Origin: Advenella kashmirensis W13003
GTDB lineage: Bacteria > Pseudomonadota > Gammaproteobacteria > Burkholderiales > Burkholderiaceae_B
Reading direction: 5' to 3'
DNA: 64,000 nucleotides
NCBI RefSeq assembly: GCF_000506985.1
Contig: NZ_KI650981.1
Span: 481,028 to 545,027 of the forward strand
Under the pieces are notes generated by a model that had not been told where the DNA came from, searched no databases, and was given only the letters and a program-made list of their open reading frames with translations. The translations under genes and the position numbers were made by a program. Positions 46,607-55,753 of the stretch are shown here, piece by piece; position 1 is the stretch's first letter; every line of letters begins with the position of its first letter.

Positions 46607-46624
46607 ATTTCTATGGGGAAAGTA

Positions 46625-47986
46625 ATGAGTGGACCTTTTTTTCCAATCTGGCGACGGGTCGACCGGGCCCGTGATCACCAGATTGTAGCACCCGACGAAC
46701 GGCTCTCGTGGCCGCAAACAGCAGTCATGGGCGCGCAGCATGTGGTGGCCATGTTCGGGGCAACTGTGCTGGCGCCGCTGCTGATGGGGTTTGACGCCAA
46801 TCTGGCGGTGTTGATGTCGGGTATCGGCACGCTGATTTTCTTCTTCTTCGTGGCCGGGCGCGTACCAAGCTACCTGGGTTCCAGTTTTGCCTTCATCGGT
46901 GGCGTGATCTCGGTCACAGGATATAGTGGCAGCGGCTTCAATGCCAATATCGGCGTGGCACTGGGCGCGATTATTATTTGCGGCCTGGTTTATGCGCTGG
47001 TCGGAGTGATCGTGTGGTTCGCCAATAGCCGCGGTAACGGCTCTGCCTGGATCGAGCGACTGATGCCGCCGGTGGTGACGGGCGCCATCGTGGCCGTGAT
47101 CGGCCTTAACCTTGCACCTATCGCTGCCAAGGGCGCCATGGGCAGCGGCACCACATTCGAAGCTCTGATGGCCCTGATGACCATATTGTGTGTGGCCGGC
47201 GTCGCAGTCTTTACGCGCGGCATGATTCAGCGCCTGCTGATCCTGCTGGGTCTCATTGCCGCCTGCGTAGTGTACTGGTTGCTGACCAATGTGGCCGGTC
47301 TGGGTACCCCCATTGATTTTTCGGGCGTACAGGCGGCGGCCTGGTTCGGTTTGCCTACGCTGGCCACGCCGGTCTTCAGTCTGTCGGCAATCACGATCAT
47401 GGTGCCAGTTGCCGTGATTCTGATCGCCGAAAATCTGGGGCATATCCGTGCGGTCAGCGCCATGACCGGCCAGAATCTGGACCAGTACCTTGGACGCGCG
47501 TTCGTCGGTGACGGAGTCGCCACTATGATTTCAGGAGCCGTAGGCGGAACCGGTGTGACCACGTATGCAGAAAATATCGGAGTGATGGCAGTCACGCGCA
47601 TCTATTCGACGCTGGTATTTGTCGCGGCGGCGTGCATTGCCATTGTGCTGGGTTTCTCGCCCAAGTTCGGCGCCCTGATTCATGCCATTCCCGGCCCGGT
47701 TCTGGGCGGGGTCTCCATGGTGGTGTTTGGCCTGATTGCGATTGCCGGTGCCCGGATTTGGGTGGTCAACCAGGTCGACTTCGGCGATAACCGCAATCTG
47801 ATTGTCGCGGCGGTCACCTTGTTGATGGGGGCGGGTAACTTTACCCTTCAATTCGGGGCTTTTAAGCTCGAAGGCATCGGAACGGCGACATTCGGGGCGA
47901 TTATTCTGTACGCACTGCTCAACCTGCGCCAGCAACGCAGGACGCAGCCTGATCAGAGTCCTTTCGATCAAGAGACGAATTCATAA
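46625..47986 (+). CDS. Nucleobase:cation symporter (uracil/xanthine permease, NCS2 family)
   Basis: A 453-residue membrane protein with about 12-14 hydrophobic segments. NCS2 landmarks are QHVVAMFGATVLAPLLMG, SYLGSSFAFIGGVI, the substrate-site region PVAVILIAENLGHIRAVSAMTG and the conserved GGTGVTTYAENIGVMAVTRIYS. The Glu in IAENLGH and the (N/T)YAEN motif favour a uracil (UraA/PyrP-like) type. Start ATG 46625 follows GGGGAA at 46615-46620; ATG 46613 in frame would lie inside this site. Uracil import would complement carAB-dependent pyrimidine synthesis. Confidence 0.92.
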   Translation: MSGPFFPIWRRVDRARDHQIVAPDERLSWPQTAVMGAQHVVAMFGATVLAPLLMGFDANLAVLMSGIGTLIFFFFVAGRVPSYLGSSFAFIGGVISVTGYSGSGFNANIGVALGAIIICGLVYALVGVIVWFANSRGNGSAWIERLMPPVVTGAIVAVIGLNLAPIAAKGAMGSGTTFEALMALMTILCVAGVAVFTRGMIQRLLILLGLIAACVVYWLLTNVAGLGTPIDFSGVQAAAWFGLPTLATPVFSLSAITIMVPVAVILIAENLGHIRAVSAMTGQNLDQYLGRAFVGDGVATMISGAVGGTGVTTYAENIGVMAVTRIYSTLVFVAAACIAIVLGFSPKFGALIHAIPGPVLGGVSMVVFGLIAIAGARIWVVNQVDFGDNRNLIVAAVTLLMGAGNFTLQFGAFKLEGIGTATFGAIILYALLNLRQQRRTQPDQSPFDQETNS

Positions 47987-48081
47987 ATTTGATATTTTTT
48001 CAATTGTTTTCAAGACTTTAGCGACTTTTCGCCCAAGGCTTGCATTTTGTCCCGGAATTGGGGACAATGTCACAACGATGT

Positions 48082-48117
48082 CCCTGGCACTAGCTCACCA
48101 GTGCCGGGGCTTATTTT
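48082..48117 (+). terminator. Intrinsic terminator between the permease gene and greA
   Basis: CCCTGGCACT (48082-48091) pairs with AGTGCCGGGG (48100-48109, one G-U pair), then CTTATTTTT. It ends the permease transcript, or is the first attenuator of a long greA leader. Confidence 0.75.
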
Positions 48118-48229
48118 TGGTTGTTTTGGTTATTGTCGTTTTACTAATTTCTTTTATTTTAACCTTTTAAACTAACATTTCTTTAGTGCTTTCGCCTGAC
48201 ATCGTTGGCAAAGCCGATAACACAACAGC

Positions 48230-48271
48230 ACGCTCATCATCATGGCACCTCGAGTGCGATGGGGGCGTTTT
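48230..48271 (+). terminator. Second hairpin with T-run in the greA leader
   Basis: ACGCTC (48230-48235) pairs with GGGCGT (48263-48268), and CATC (48238-48241) with GATG (48258-48261), followed by TTTTTA. It lies only 18 bp before the greA ATG, so transcription from any promoter further up must pass it. E. coli greA has a comparable leader terminator that yields the small RNA GraL. Confidence 0.6.
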
Positions 48272-48289
48272 TACTTTTTTGAGACAGCT

Positions 48290-48766
48290 ATGGCAGGTAT
48301 CCCATTAACAGCGCAAGGTGCGAAGCGCTTGGAAGAAGAATTGCACCGTTTGACCAGCGTAGAACGTCCCGCTGTGATTGAAGCAATCGCGGAGGCGCGG
48401 GCGCAGGGTGATCTGTCGGAAAATGCCGAATACGATGCGGCTCGTGAACGCCAGGGGTTTATTGAAGGTCGTATCAACGAGCTGGAAGGTGTTTTGTCCA
48501 ACGCCCATATCATTGATCCGGCCAGCCTGGATGTCGATGGTCGTGTGGTGTTTGGCGCAACAGTCGGGATCGAAGATCTGAACTCCGGTAACCAGGTTAC
48601 CTACCAGATCGTTGGCGATGCTGAATCCGACATCCGTCTGAACAGAATTTCTGTTTCCAGTCCGGTTGGGCGGGCGCTTATCGGCAAGTCCGAAGGCGAT
48701 GTCGTGGTCGTGACAGTGCCGTCAGGCGAAAAAGAGTTTGAGATTACCTCTGTTGAATACAAGTAA
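48290..48766 (+). CDS. greA: Transcription elongation factor GreA
   Basis: A 158-residue factor that stimulates transcript cleavage by backtracked RNA polymerase. The N-terminal coiled coil ([62 protein letters not shown]) carries the conserved acidic tip residues in [12 protein letters not shown]. The C-terminal FKBP-like domain ([28 protein letters not shown]) is complete. ATG 48290 gives exactly the usual family length. The next genes, yhbY and rlmE-ftsH-folP-glmM, follow the conserved order. Confidence 0.96.
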   Translation: MAGIPLTAQGAKRLEEELHRLTSVERPAVIEAIAEARAQGDLSENAEYDAARERQGFIEGRINELEGVLSNAHIIDPASLDVDGRVVFGATVGIEDLNSGNQVTYQIVGDAESDIRLNRISVSSPVGRALIGKSEGDVVVVTVPSGEKEFEITSVEYK

Positions 48767-48879
48767 TTGAATCGCATTCTGCTATGCGAGGATCCGGAGT
48801 AGGTAAAAGCGTTTGTTGAACTGCACGGACATAAAATTGGCCTTCAGGGCATGGCCCAGATGCCAGTAGCAGCAAAAAA

Positions 48880-48911
48880 GCCGCAGAAAACAGTCCTGCG
48901 GCTTCTTTTTT
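48880..48911. terminator. Bidirectional terminator between greA and yhbY
   Basis: AAGCCGCAG/CTGCGGCTT stem (core 48880-48886 and 48896-48902) with A6 before and TTCTTTTTT after, so it works on both strands for the convergent greA and yhbY genes. Confidence 0.85.
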
Positions 48912-48978
48912 ATCCCAGTCGTATTTTGTTCCGGTAGCTGATGATTCTGGCATCCGGTTGTTTTTTTATCCCGGCAGC

Positions 48979-49572
48979 TTATTTGCCTCCGCGTCTGCCA
49001 GTGCGCCCGGCAGGTGTCGCGCGACGACCCGCCCGCAGCGACAATGCGCTACCCGCACGCCGCGGGATACCATGCGGGGCGTGGTCTGCACCCGGACGAG
49101 CAGTCGGTGCCCGAGCAGGCTTGTGGCTGCGTGTCCCGACCAGTTCGTCGTTGCCCTTGGCCGTTTTTCTTGGTGTCTTGCGGTCTTTCAGTGTTTTGCC
49201 GGCAGCCAGCAGCTTTTTGGGCGTATGCGGTTCATTGGGAAGTCGGCGACTGCGTTCGACGGGTTCTTCGGTTTTTTGTTCCCAGCGACGGTTTTGCGAG
49301 CCGTGTCGATATAAAATAAGCGTTTTGCCGACATGACCGACTGCGGCACACGATAATGAATCACAGATGGTGTTCAGCATGTCAACACGCGCGGCACGAT
49401 CATCACCGGCGACGCGTACCTTGAGCAGGCCGTGCGCAGTAAGATTCATATCAATTTCTTTCAATACCGCTTGCGTCAGGCCCTGATCGCCAATCAGGAC
49501 GACCGGCTTAAGTGGGTGGGCGGCAGCGCGTAGTTCGCTGCGCTCTTTAGATGTCAATTCTAGGATAGGCAT
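48979..49572 (-). CDS. yhbY: YhbY-type CRM-domain RNA-binding protein with long basic C-terminal tail
   Basis: A 197-residue protein. Residues 1-95 are a complete CRS1/YhbY domain ([37 protein letters not shown], then LLKVRVAG and [14 protein letters not shown]), linked in relatives to assembly of the large ribosomal subunit. The remaining hundred residues are low-complexity and very basic (many R, K, P, G, A, ending [15 protein letters not shown]), absent from the 97-residue E. coli protein. ATG 49572 starts 16 bp from the divergent rlmE start; the longer frame would run into that gene. Confidence 0.9.
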   Translation of the reverse strand: MPILELTSKERSELRAAAHPLKPVVLIGDQGLTQAVLKEIDMNLTAHGLLKVRVAGDDRAARVDMLNTICDSLSCAAVGHVGKTLILYRHGSQNRRWEQKTEEPVERSRRLPNEPHTPKKLLAAGKTLKDRKTPRKTAKGNDELVGTRSHKPARAPTARPGADHAPHGIPRRAGSALSLRAGRRATPAGRTGRRGGK

Positions 49573-49587
49573 AAGGTAATCAGGGCA

Positions 49588-50262
49588 ATGGCCAAAAAGA
49601 AATTCTCGAAAGAATGGATACATCAGCACATCAATGATCCATACGTAAAAATGGCAAGTCAGAAGGGCTATCGAGCCCGGGCAGCGTTCAAGCTGATAGA
49701 GATCCTGGATTCGGAAAAACTGATGCGTAAAGGCGATATTATAGTCGACTTGGGCAGCGCGCCCGGTAGTTGGTCGCAGGTGGCGCGTGAAAGGCTGGTT
49801 GCAGAAGGCGGTGTGTTGCAGGGACGCGTCATTGCGCTGGACCTGCTACCCATGGAGCCGATCGCCGGCGTCGAGTTCCTGCAGGGCGATTTTCGGGACG
49901 ATGCCGTCCTGGCTGAGCTCAACGAGATGGTGGGCGAGCATCAGGTCAATCTGGTCATGTCCGATATGGCGCCCAATCTGTCCGGTGTCAGCTCGGCTGA
50001 TTCGGCCCGCATCCAGCACGTCTGCGAGCTGGCTGTGGCCTTTTCCCTGCAAAACCTGACCCCCGACGGGGCTTTGATCGTCAAAGCTTTTCACGGTAGC
50101 GGCTTTTCCCAGATCGTGCAGATGTTCAAACAGCATTTCAAACGGGTCGTTGAGCGCAAGCCCAAGGCGTCCCGCGATAAATCGTCGGAAACCTTTTTGC
50201 TTGGGCGCGGTCTTAAGCATCCGGACAAGCGGCAGGAGTCCTTGCAGGAACTGGGTGGCTGA
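49588..50262 (+). CDS. rlmE: 23S rRNA (uridine2552-2'-O)-methyltransferase RlmE (FtsJ)
   Basis: A 224-residue SAM-dependent methyltransferase acting on U2552 of the large subunit. Features are [17 protein letters not shown] with the catalytic Lys, SAM motif [17 protein letters not shown], the catalytic Asp in [14 protein letters not shown], and the late Lys/Glu in [11 protein letters not shown] and [13 protein letters not shown]. It is longer than E. coli RlmE by a C-terminal tail of about 15 residues. It stands directly before ftsH, as in E. coli. Confidence 0.95.
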   Translation: MAKKKFSKEWIHQHINDPYVKMASQKGYRARAAFKLIEILDSEKLMRKGDIIVDLGSAPGSWSQVARERLVAEGGVLQGRVIALDLLPMEPIAGVEFLQGDFRDDAVLAELNEMVGEHQVNLVMSDMAPNLSGVSSADSARIQHVCELAVAFSLQNLTPDGALIVKAFHGSGFSQIVQMFKQHFKRVVERKPKASRDKSSETFLLGRGLKHPDKRQESLQELGG

Positions 50263-50628
50263 GCGCCGACCACTCTGACTACCGATTGCCTCAATCCAAT
50301 CAGGCATCGTCGGGCGGCCGAATGTAACAGTGCTGTCAAAAAGCGAAAATCGTGCTTGGAAACCGCTTTTTAGCCCCCATTATGAATCAGGAAAGTACTT
50401 TTTCGAGCTTGCGCATCGGTTCGCTCAGTGCGCGGCTTGCAAGACACCCAAACTCAGGCGATAGGGGCGCTTTTTCTCCAAAAATGCGCGAAATTCCGGG
50501 TAATGGTTTTAATTTGCTTTTCAGCCAGATGTAAAGCCTCTTTTTTTTATCAATAGGTTAGAATGATATGAACGGGGCAAAGACTTTGCTTTCAGGGTCA
50601 TTTGCCATTCATCGCAGGAGTCAGATTG
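50263..50628. other. Intergenic region between rlmE and ftsH
   Basis: It contains the rlmE terminator and, toward the right, a T8 tract followed by TAGAAT near 50559 that may belong to an ftsH promoter. A 60-codon ORF at 50352-50534 has no supporting signals. No clear heat-shock promoter was recognised. Confidence 0.4.
50338..50371 (+). terminator. Probable rlmE terminator
   Basis: AAAAAGCG (50338-50345) pairs with CGCTTTTT (50364-50371) around an 18-nt loop. The large loop and AT-rich base make it a modest terminator. Confidence 0.5.
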
Positions 50629-52539
50629 TTGAATAATTCTTTTTCAAAATTCGCCATCTGGGTGGTCGTAGCGCTGGTACTTTTCACAGTATTCAAGCAA
50701 TATGACGGCGCAGGTCAGGTCAAAGAGGGCGTGAGCTACAGCCAGTTCATGTCTGATGCCAAACAGGGCAAGATTTCCAGCGTTGAAATTCAGGGCAATA
50801 CCCTGACGGTCACCCCCAGCTCGGATGGTCGCCCCTATACGCTGACTGCTCCTTCCGACCTGTGGATGGTCGGCGATCTGGTGCGTGAAGGCGTCAATGT
50901 CACGGCCAAACCGCCGGAGCAGCCTTCGTTCCTGCTGAGCGCACTGATCTCCTGGTTCCCCATGCTGCTGCTGATCGGCGTCTGGTTCTTCTTCATGCGT
51001 CAAATGCAGGGCGGCGGCAAGGGCGGGGCATTCAGCTTCGGTAAATCGCGTGCCCGCATGCTCGACGAAAGCACCAACCAAATTACCTTTGCCGATGTGG
51101 CCGGTTGCGATGAAGCCAAGGAAGACGTGAAGGAACTGGTTGACTTTCTGCGCGATCCGACCCGCTTCCAGCGCCTGGGTGGTCGTATTCCGCGCGGCGT
51201 GCTGATGGTCGGTCCGCCCGGAACAGGTAAAACCCTGCTGGCCAAGGCCATTGCCGGCGAAGCCAAAGTGCCGTTCTTCAGTATTTCCGGTTCAGATTTT
51301 GTTGAAATGTTCGTCGGTGTCGGTGCGTCGCGCGTACGCGATATGTTCGAGAACGCCAAGAAGCAGGCGCCGTGCATTATCTTTATCGACGAGATCGATG
51401 CGGTCGGTCGCCAGCGTGGCGCCGGTGTCGGTGGCGGCAATGACGAGCGCGAGCAAACACTTAACCAGATGCTGGTTGAAATGGACGGCTTCGAATCCGG
51501 CCAGAGCGTGATTGTGATTGCCGCAACCAACCGCCCCGACGTTCTGGACCCTGCATTGCTGCGTCCTGGCCGTTTCGACCGCCAGGTCGTGGTCAGCCTG
51601 CCCGATGTGCGTGGCCGTGAACAGATTCTGAATGTCCATATGCGCAAAGTGCCGCTGGCACCGAACGTCAATGCGTCGGTCATCGCGCGTGGTACACCAG
51701 GGTTTTCGGGCGCCGATCTGGCCAATATCGTGAACGAGGCAGCCCTGTTTGCTGCCCGTCGCAATGGACGCACCGTCAACATGGCCGACTTCGAAAATGC
51801 CAAGGACAAGATCATCATGGGTGCGGAGCGCCGCTCCATTGTCATGCCCGAGGAAGAGCGCAAAAACACCGCGTATCACGAATCCGGACACGCCATCGTT
51901 GCCCGCATGCTGCCGAAAACCGATCCGGTGCACAAAGTCACCATCATTCCACGGGGCCGTGCGCTGGGTGTGACCATGCAGTTGCCTGAAGGCGACCGCT
52001 ACAGTATGGACAAAGAGCGCCTGCTCAATACCATTGCCGTATTGTTCGGTGGCCGTATTGCCGAAGAAATCTTCATGAACCAGATGACCACGGGTGCGTC
52101 CAACGACTTTGAACGGGCTACCGCGATTGCCCGTGATATTGTCACCCGTTACGGCATGACAGAATCATTGGGTCCCATGGTTTATGCGGAAAACGAAAAC
52201 GAAGTGTTCCTGGGTCGCAGTGTGACCAAGACCACACACGTTTCCGAGGCCACCATGCAGAAAGTCGATGCGGAAATCCGACTGATCATTGATGAACAGT
52301 ACTCTGTTGCACGCAAGATCATCGAGGAAAACAGCGAGAAAATGCATATCATGGCCAAGGCGCTGCTGGAATGGGAAACCATTAACGCAGACCAGATCGC
52401 AGATATCATGGCAGGGCGGCCACCGCGTCCGCCAGAAGCGCCGGAACCCACCGGTGATTCTCCGGACACGCCACCCCCTCCATCGTCAGGCCCTGCCCGC
52501 AAAGAACCCGGCAGCGATAAAGCAACCGCTACCGCCTGA
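50629..52539 (+). CDS. ftsH: ATP-dependent zinc metalloprotease FtsH
   Basis: A 636-residue inner-membrane AAA+ protease. Two N-terminal membrane segments ([15 protein letters not shown] and [25 protein letters not shown]) flank a periplasmic domain. The AAA+ module has Walker [20 protein letters not shown], Walker [13 protein letters not shown] and the SRH region. The zinc site is HESGH, with a third ligand further on. The start is TTG: both TTG 50626 and TTG 50629 lie at good distance from CAGGAG (50615-50620), and 50629 gives the MNNSFSK start usual in relatives. The C-terminal Pro/Asp-rich tail is flexible. Confidence 0.96.
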   Translation: MNNSFSKFAIWVVVALVLFTVFKQYDGAGQVKEGVSYSQFMSDAKQGKISSVEIQGNTLTVTPSSDGRPYTLTAPSDLWMVGDLVREGVNVTAKPPEQPSFLLSALISWFPMLLLIGVWFFFMRQMQGGGKGGAFSFGKSRARMLDESTNQITFADVAGCDEAKEDVKELVDFLRDPTRFQRLGGRIPRGVLMVGPPGTGKTLLAKAIAGEAKVPFFSISGSDFVEMFVGVGASRVRDMFENAKKQAPCIIFIDEIDAVGRQRGAGVGGGNDEREQTLNQMLVEMDGFESGQSVIVIAATNRPDVLDPALLRPGRFDRQVVVSLPDVRGREQILNVHMRKVPLAPNVNASVIARGTPGFSGADLANIVNEAALFAARRNGRTVNMADFENAKDKIIMGAERRSIVMPEEERKNTAYHESGHAIVARMLPKTDPVHKVTIIPRGRALGVTMQLPEGDRYSMDKERLLNTIAVLFGGRIAEEIFMNQMTTGASNDFERATAIARDIVTRYGMTESLGPMVYAENENEVFLGRSVTKTTHVSEATMQKVDAEIRLIIDEQYSVARKIIEENSEKMHIMAKALLEWETINADQIADIMAGRPPRPPEAPEPTGDSPDTPPPPSSGPARKEPGSDKATATA

Positions 52540-52558
52540 TCAACGTGCTGTATTTTTC

Positions 52559-53410
52559 ATGAATCATTCCACATTCATTTGCGGGCGCTTCGAGCTAACA
52601 CTCAAGCGCCCGCTTGTTATGGGCATTGTCAACGTCACGCCCGACTCTTTCTCTGACGGTTCCTCCCATTTTTCCGCTGATGAAGCGACGCAACACGCAC
52701 TCGATCTGATCGCGCAGGGCGCCGATATGCTGGATATTGGCGGGGAATCAACCCGTCCCGGTGCCGACGCCGTCTCCGAAGAAGAGGAACTGCGTCGCAT
52801 TATCCCGGTCATCCGCAATCTGCGCGACTGCGGTAAGCCGCTGTCAGTCGACACCTTCAAGCCCGCCGTCATGCAGGCGGCCCTGCAGGCCGGTGCCGAT
52901 CTGATCAATGATATTTATGCGCTGCGCATGCCCGGCGCGCTCGATGTGGTTGCTGCACATCCCGATTGCGGCGTGTGCCTGATGCACATGCAGGGCGAGC
53001 CCAAAACCATGCAGACTGCACCCACCTATGAGAACGTCACCGATGAAGTCTACCGGTTCCTGGATGAGCGCAAGCAGGCGTTGATCTCGGTCGGTGTGTC
53101 AGATTCGCGCATCTGTCTGGACCCCGGATACGGATTTGGAAAGACGGCGCAACAAAATTACCAACTTTTACGTGAACAGGACAGGCTGTCCGGTTTACAC
53201 TCCCCGCTATTGATCGGTTTGTCGCGCAAAAGCATGATTGCGGCGGTGACAGGCCGCGCCCCGCGTGAGCGCGTTGCCGGCAGTATCGCCGGTGCGCTTG
53301 CTGCTGTAAACCGGGGCGCAGCTATCATACGAGTACACGATGTTGCAGAAACAGCAGACGCCCTCAAGGTATGGGCAGCGGTAGAACAAGGAGAAATCAA
53401 TGGGTCGTAA
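52559..53410 (+). CDS. folP: Dihydropteroate synthase
   Basis: A 283-residue folate enzyme that joins p-aminobenzoate to 6-hydroxymethyl-dihydropterin pyrophosphate, the sulfonamide target. The signatures [15 protein letters not shown] and [12 protein letters not shown] are present, as are the later [12 protein letters not shown] and [13 protein letters not shown] 52559 begins 19 bp after ftsH; no strong Shine-Dalgarno is seen. Its end overlaps glmM by 11 bp. The folK gene of the same pathway lies at 9812. Confidence 0.96.
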   Translation: MNHSTFICGRFELTLKRPLVMGIVNVTPDSFSDGSSHFSADEATQHALDLIAQGADMLDIGGESTRPGADAVSEEEELRRIIPVIRNLRDCGKPLSVDTFKPAVMQAALQAGADLINDIYALRMPGALDVVAAHPDCGVCLMHMQGEPKTMQTAPTYENVTDEVYRFLDERKQALISVGVSDSRICLDPGYGFGKTAQQNYQLLREQDRLSGLHSPLLIGLSRKSMIAAVTGRAPRERVAGSIAGALAAVNRGAAIIRVHDVAETADALKVWAAVEQGEINGS

Positions 53411-54740
53411 ATATTTCGGTACAGATGGGGTACGTGGGGAAGTCGGCGGGGCAGTGATCAACGCGGAATTTGCATTGCGCCTGGGCTATGCGGCAGGGCG
53501 GGTCCTGTCTAAAAACTATCGGGACAGTGCGCGCCCTATGGTGTTGATCGGCAAAGATACGCGTATCTCTGGTTATATGCTCGAATCAGCACTCGAAGCG
53601 GGTTTGTCTGCAGCGGGTATTGATGTGTATCTGGCCGGCCCGATTCCAACGCCGGCCGTGGCCTATCTGACGCGCGCCTTGCGCCTGACTGCAGGTGTGG
53701 TCATCAGCGCCTCGCATAATGCCTATCAGGATAACGGTATCAAGTTTTTCTCCGGCAACGGGATGAAACTGCCTGATGAGGTTGAGCTCGAGATCGAAGC
53801 TGCCCTCGAGGAACCTGTGGGTTGTGTCGATTCGGAACATATCGGGCGTGCCCGGCGCATGCCGGATTCGGCCGGACGCTATATTGAATTTTGCAAAAGC
53901 ACCTTCCCCAATGATCTGGATCTGAAGGGGATGAAAATCGTGGTAGATGGCGCGCATGGCGCCGCCTATCATATTGCACCGCATGTCTTTCGCGAGTTGG
54001 GCGCTGAAGTGATCGCCATCGGCTGCAGCCCCGATGGGTTCAACATCAATCAGGGCGTAGGCGCCCTGCATCCTGAATCCCTGGCCGAAAAAGTCCGGGA
54101 AGAGGGTGCCCACTACGGTATCGCTCTGGATGGCGATGCCGACCGAATTCAGATGGTTGATGCCGATGGACGTATCTACAATGGCGACGAACTGCTCTAC
54201 GCCATGGTCCGTGAACGCATGATGCATGGTCGCGTGGCTGGTGTGGTCGGTACGCTCATGACCAATTACGGTTTTGAAAAGATCATGCAAATCATGGGCG
54301 TGCCGTTCGAGCGTGCCAATGTAGGTGATCGGTACGTATTGGAAGCCATGCAAAAGAACGGCTGGCTGTACGGCGGCGAAAGCTCGGGTCACCTGCTTTG
54401 TCTGGATCATCACTCTACGGGCGACGGCATTATTGCCGGCTTGCAGGTGTTGACCGCGCTGGTGCGCAGCGGCAAAACCCTTTCACAGTTCATTTCTGAT
54501 CTGAAGATGTATCCACAGATCATGGTCAATGTGCCCTGGAAAAAAGGCGCCGACTGGACAGCGCACGCCGGCCTGCAGACCGCCAGACAGGAAGTGGAGC
54601 GTGATCTTGACGGACGCGGCCGGGTACTGATCCGGGCCTCCGGTACTGAACCCAAGCTGCGCCTCATGGTTGAGGCCGAAACCGAGGAACTGGCCCGTCA
54701 GGGCGTGGAGCGTTTGCAGGCGGTCGATCTCAAATCCTAG
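53400..54740 (+). CDS. glmM: Phosphoglucosamine mutase
   Basis: A 446-residue enzyme converting glucosamine 6-phosphate to glucosamine 1-phosphate for UDP-GlcNAc synthesis. It begins [14 protein letters not shown]. The phosphorylated active-site serine is in [19 protein letters not shown] (about residue 102), the magnesium loop is [11 protein letters not shown], and the sugar- and phosphate-binding segments are GGESSGHL and [14 protein letters not shown]. It overlaps the folP end by 11 bp, so the two are translated together. Confidence 0.97.
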   Translation: MGRKYFGTDGVRGEVGGAVINAEFALRLGYAAGRVLSKNYRDSARPMVLIGKDTRISGYMLESALEAGLSAAGIDVYLAGPIPTPAVAYLTRALRLTAGVVISASHNAYQDNGIKFFSGNGMKLPDEVELEIEAALEEPVGCVDSEHIGRARRMPDSAGRYIEFCKSTFPNDLDLKGMKIVVDGAHGAAYHIAPHVFRELGAEVIAIGCSPDGFNINQGVGALHPESLAEKVREEGAHYGIALDGDADRIQMVDADGRIYNGDELLYAMVRERMMHGRVAGVVGTLMTNYGFEKIMQIMGVPFERANVGDRYVLEAMQKNGWLYGGESSGHLLCLDHHSTGDGIIAGLQVLTALVRSGKTLSQFISDLKMYPQIMVNVPWKKGADWTAHAGLQTARQEVERDLDGRGRVLIRASGTEPKLRLMVEAETEELARQGVERLQAVDLKS

Positions 54741-54894
54741 CAACTGTCTGAGCATTTACCGGCACTTTGCACAACCTGCGCGCAATTGTGCGGTAATATT
54801 TCAAAAATTCGAAATATTACCTGTATGTGAAAAGTTTTTGTCAAATGAACCCGGTATCATGCAGCTTTATTGTAAAACTTAGGAATTGACCCAA

Positions 54895-55659
54895 ATGCAA
54901 GAAATCATGCGGATCCAGGCTGACGAGGAAGATACGTCAAGCCACAGCCTGGTCTTGGGGATTGCTACAACAGACGAAGAAGTAGAGCAACTGCAGCGCT
55001 TGCGCTACGAGGTCTACACCCGGGAAATGAACGTGGTCTTTCCCGGGGCCATCGATGGCGTCGATATCGAGCCATTCGACAAGTGGTGCACCCATTTGAT
55101 GGTGCGCGATCTGAAAAACGATGCTGTGGTTGGCACCTACCGCATTCTGAGTCCTGAAAAGGCAGTCGAAGCGGGCGGTTATTATTCTGAGCTGGAGTTC
55201 GACCTGACGCAACTGGGTGATATCCGGCGCGTATTGTGTGAATGTGGTCGCTCCTGCACACATCCCGACTACCGCAACGGCCAGGCCATCATGTTGTTGT
55301 GGAACGGGCTGGCGCGCTATCTGCTATCCAATAATTATCGCTATATGCTGGGATGCGCCAGCGTCAGTCTGGCAGACGGCGGTGTACAGGCCTCCAAGGT
55401 ATGGCGGGCCGCCAAAAAAGATATCGATGCTCACCCGGATCGTCCTACCGTGGTTCCGATCAATCCCTATCCCCTGGACAAGCTGACGCTCACCGACGAC
55501 GCCAAAACGCCGGCGCTGATCAAGGGATATCTGAAAATCGGTGCGCATATTTGTGGCGAGCCGGCATTCGACAAAGACTTTAACTCCGCCGATTTTCCGG
55601 TCATTATTGATGTGGCCAATATCGATCCGCGCTACAAAAAACACTTCGGCCTGGTCTGA
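54895..55659 (+). CDS. GNAT-type N-acyltransferase, OlsB/PEP-CTERM acyl-HSL synthase-like
   Basis: A 254-residue protein of the broad GNAT-fold acyltransferase group that includes ornithine-lipid OlsB and autoinducer synthases. The central pattern EVEQLQRLRYEVYTREMNVVFPG...DIEPFDKWCTHLMVRD..VVGTYRIL is typical, with R in ECGRSCTHPDYRNGQAIMLLWNGLARYLL. It probably transfers a fatty acyl group from acyl-ACP to an amino acid such as ornithine; no olsA-like gene is next to it. The start ATG 54895 lies 10 bp after AGGA; TTG 54886 is too close to that site. It is followed by convergent ppx. Confidence 0.75.
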   Translation: MQEIMRIQADEEDTSSHSLVLGIATTDEEVEQLQRLRYEVYTREMNVVFPGAIDGVDIEPFDKWCTHLMVRDLKNDAVVGTYRILSPEKAVEAGGYYSELEFDLTQLGDIRRVLCECGRSCTHPDYRNGQAIMLLWNGLARYLLSNNYRYMLGCASVSLADGGVQASKVWRAAKKDIDAHPDRPTVVPINPYPLDKLTLTDDAKTPALIKGYLKIGAHICGEPAFDKDFNSADFPVIIDVANIDPRYKKHFGLV

Positions 55660-55753
55660 CCGGGCGTTTCTGTTTGTCCTGACGCTGCATGCCGGCTCGT
55701 TCGCCTGTAAAAAGAGTGTAGTCAGCCCCGGCATGGCCGTACCGACAGACCGT

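Larger units (their letters stand above)
47987..48289. other. Intergenic/leader region upstream of greA
   Basis: Apart from the two hairpins, the stretch 48118-48190 is very T-rich and is the likely site of the greA promoter, though several weak hexamer pairs are possible. A short dyad TGTCCC/GGGACA lies at 48047-48066. No ORF of note. Confidence 0.4.

Noticed and set aside
50352..50534. 60-codon ORF between rlmE and ftsH
   Set aside because: No ribosome-binding site or conserved character; it overlaps the probable rlmE terminator.
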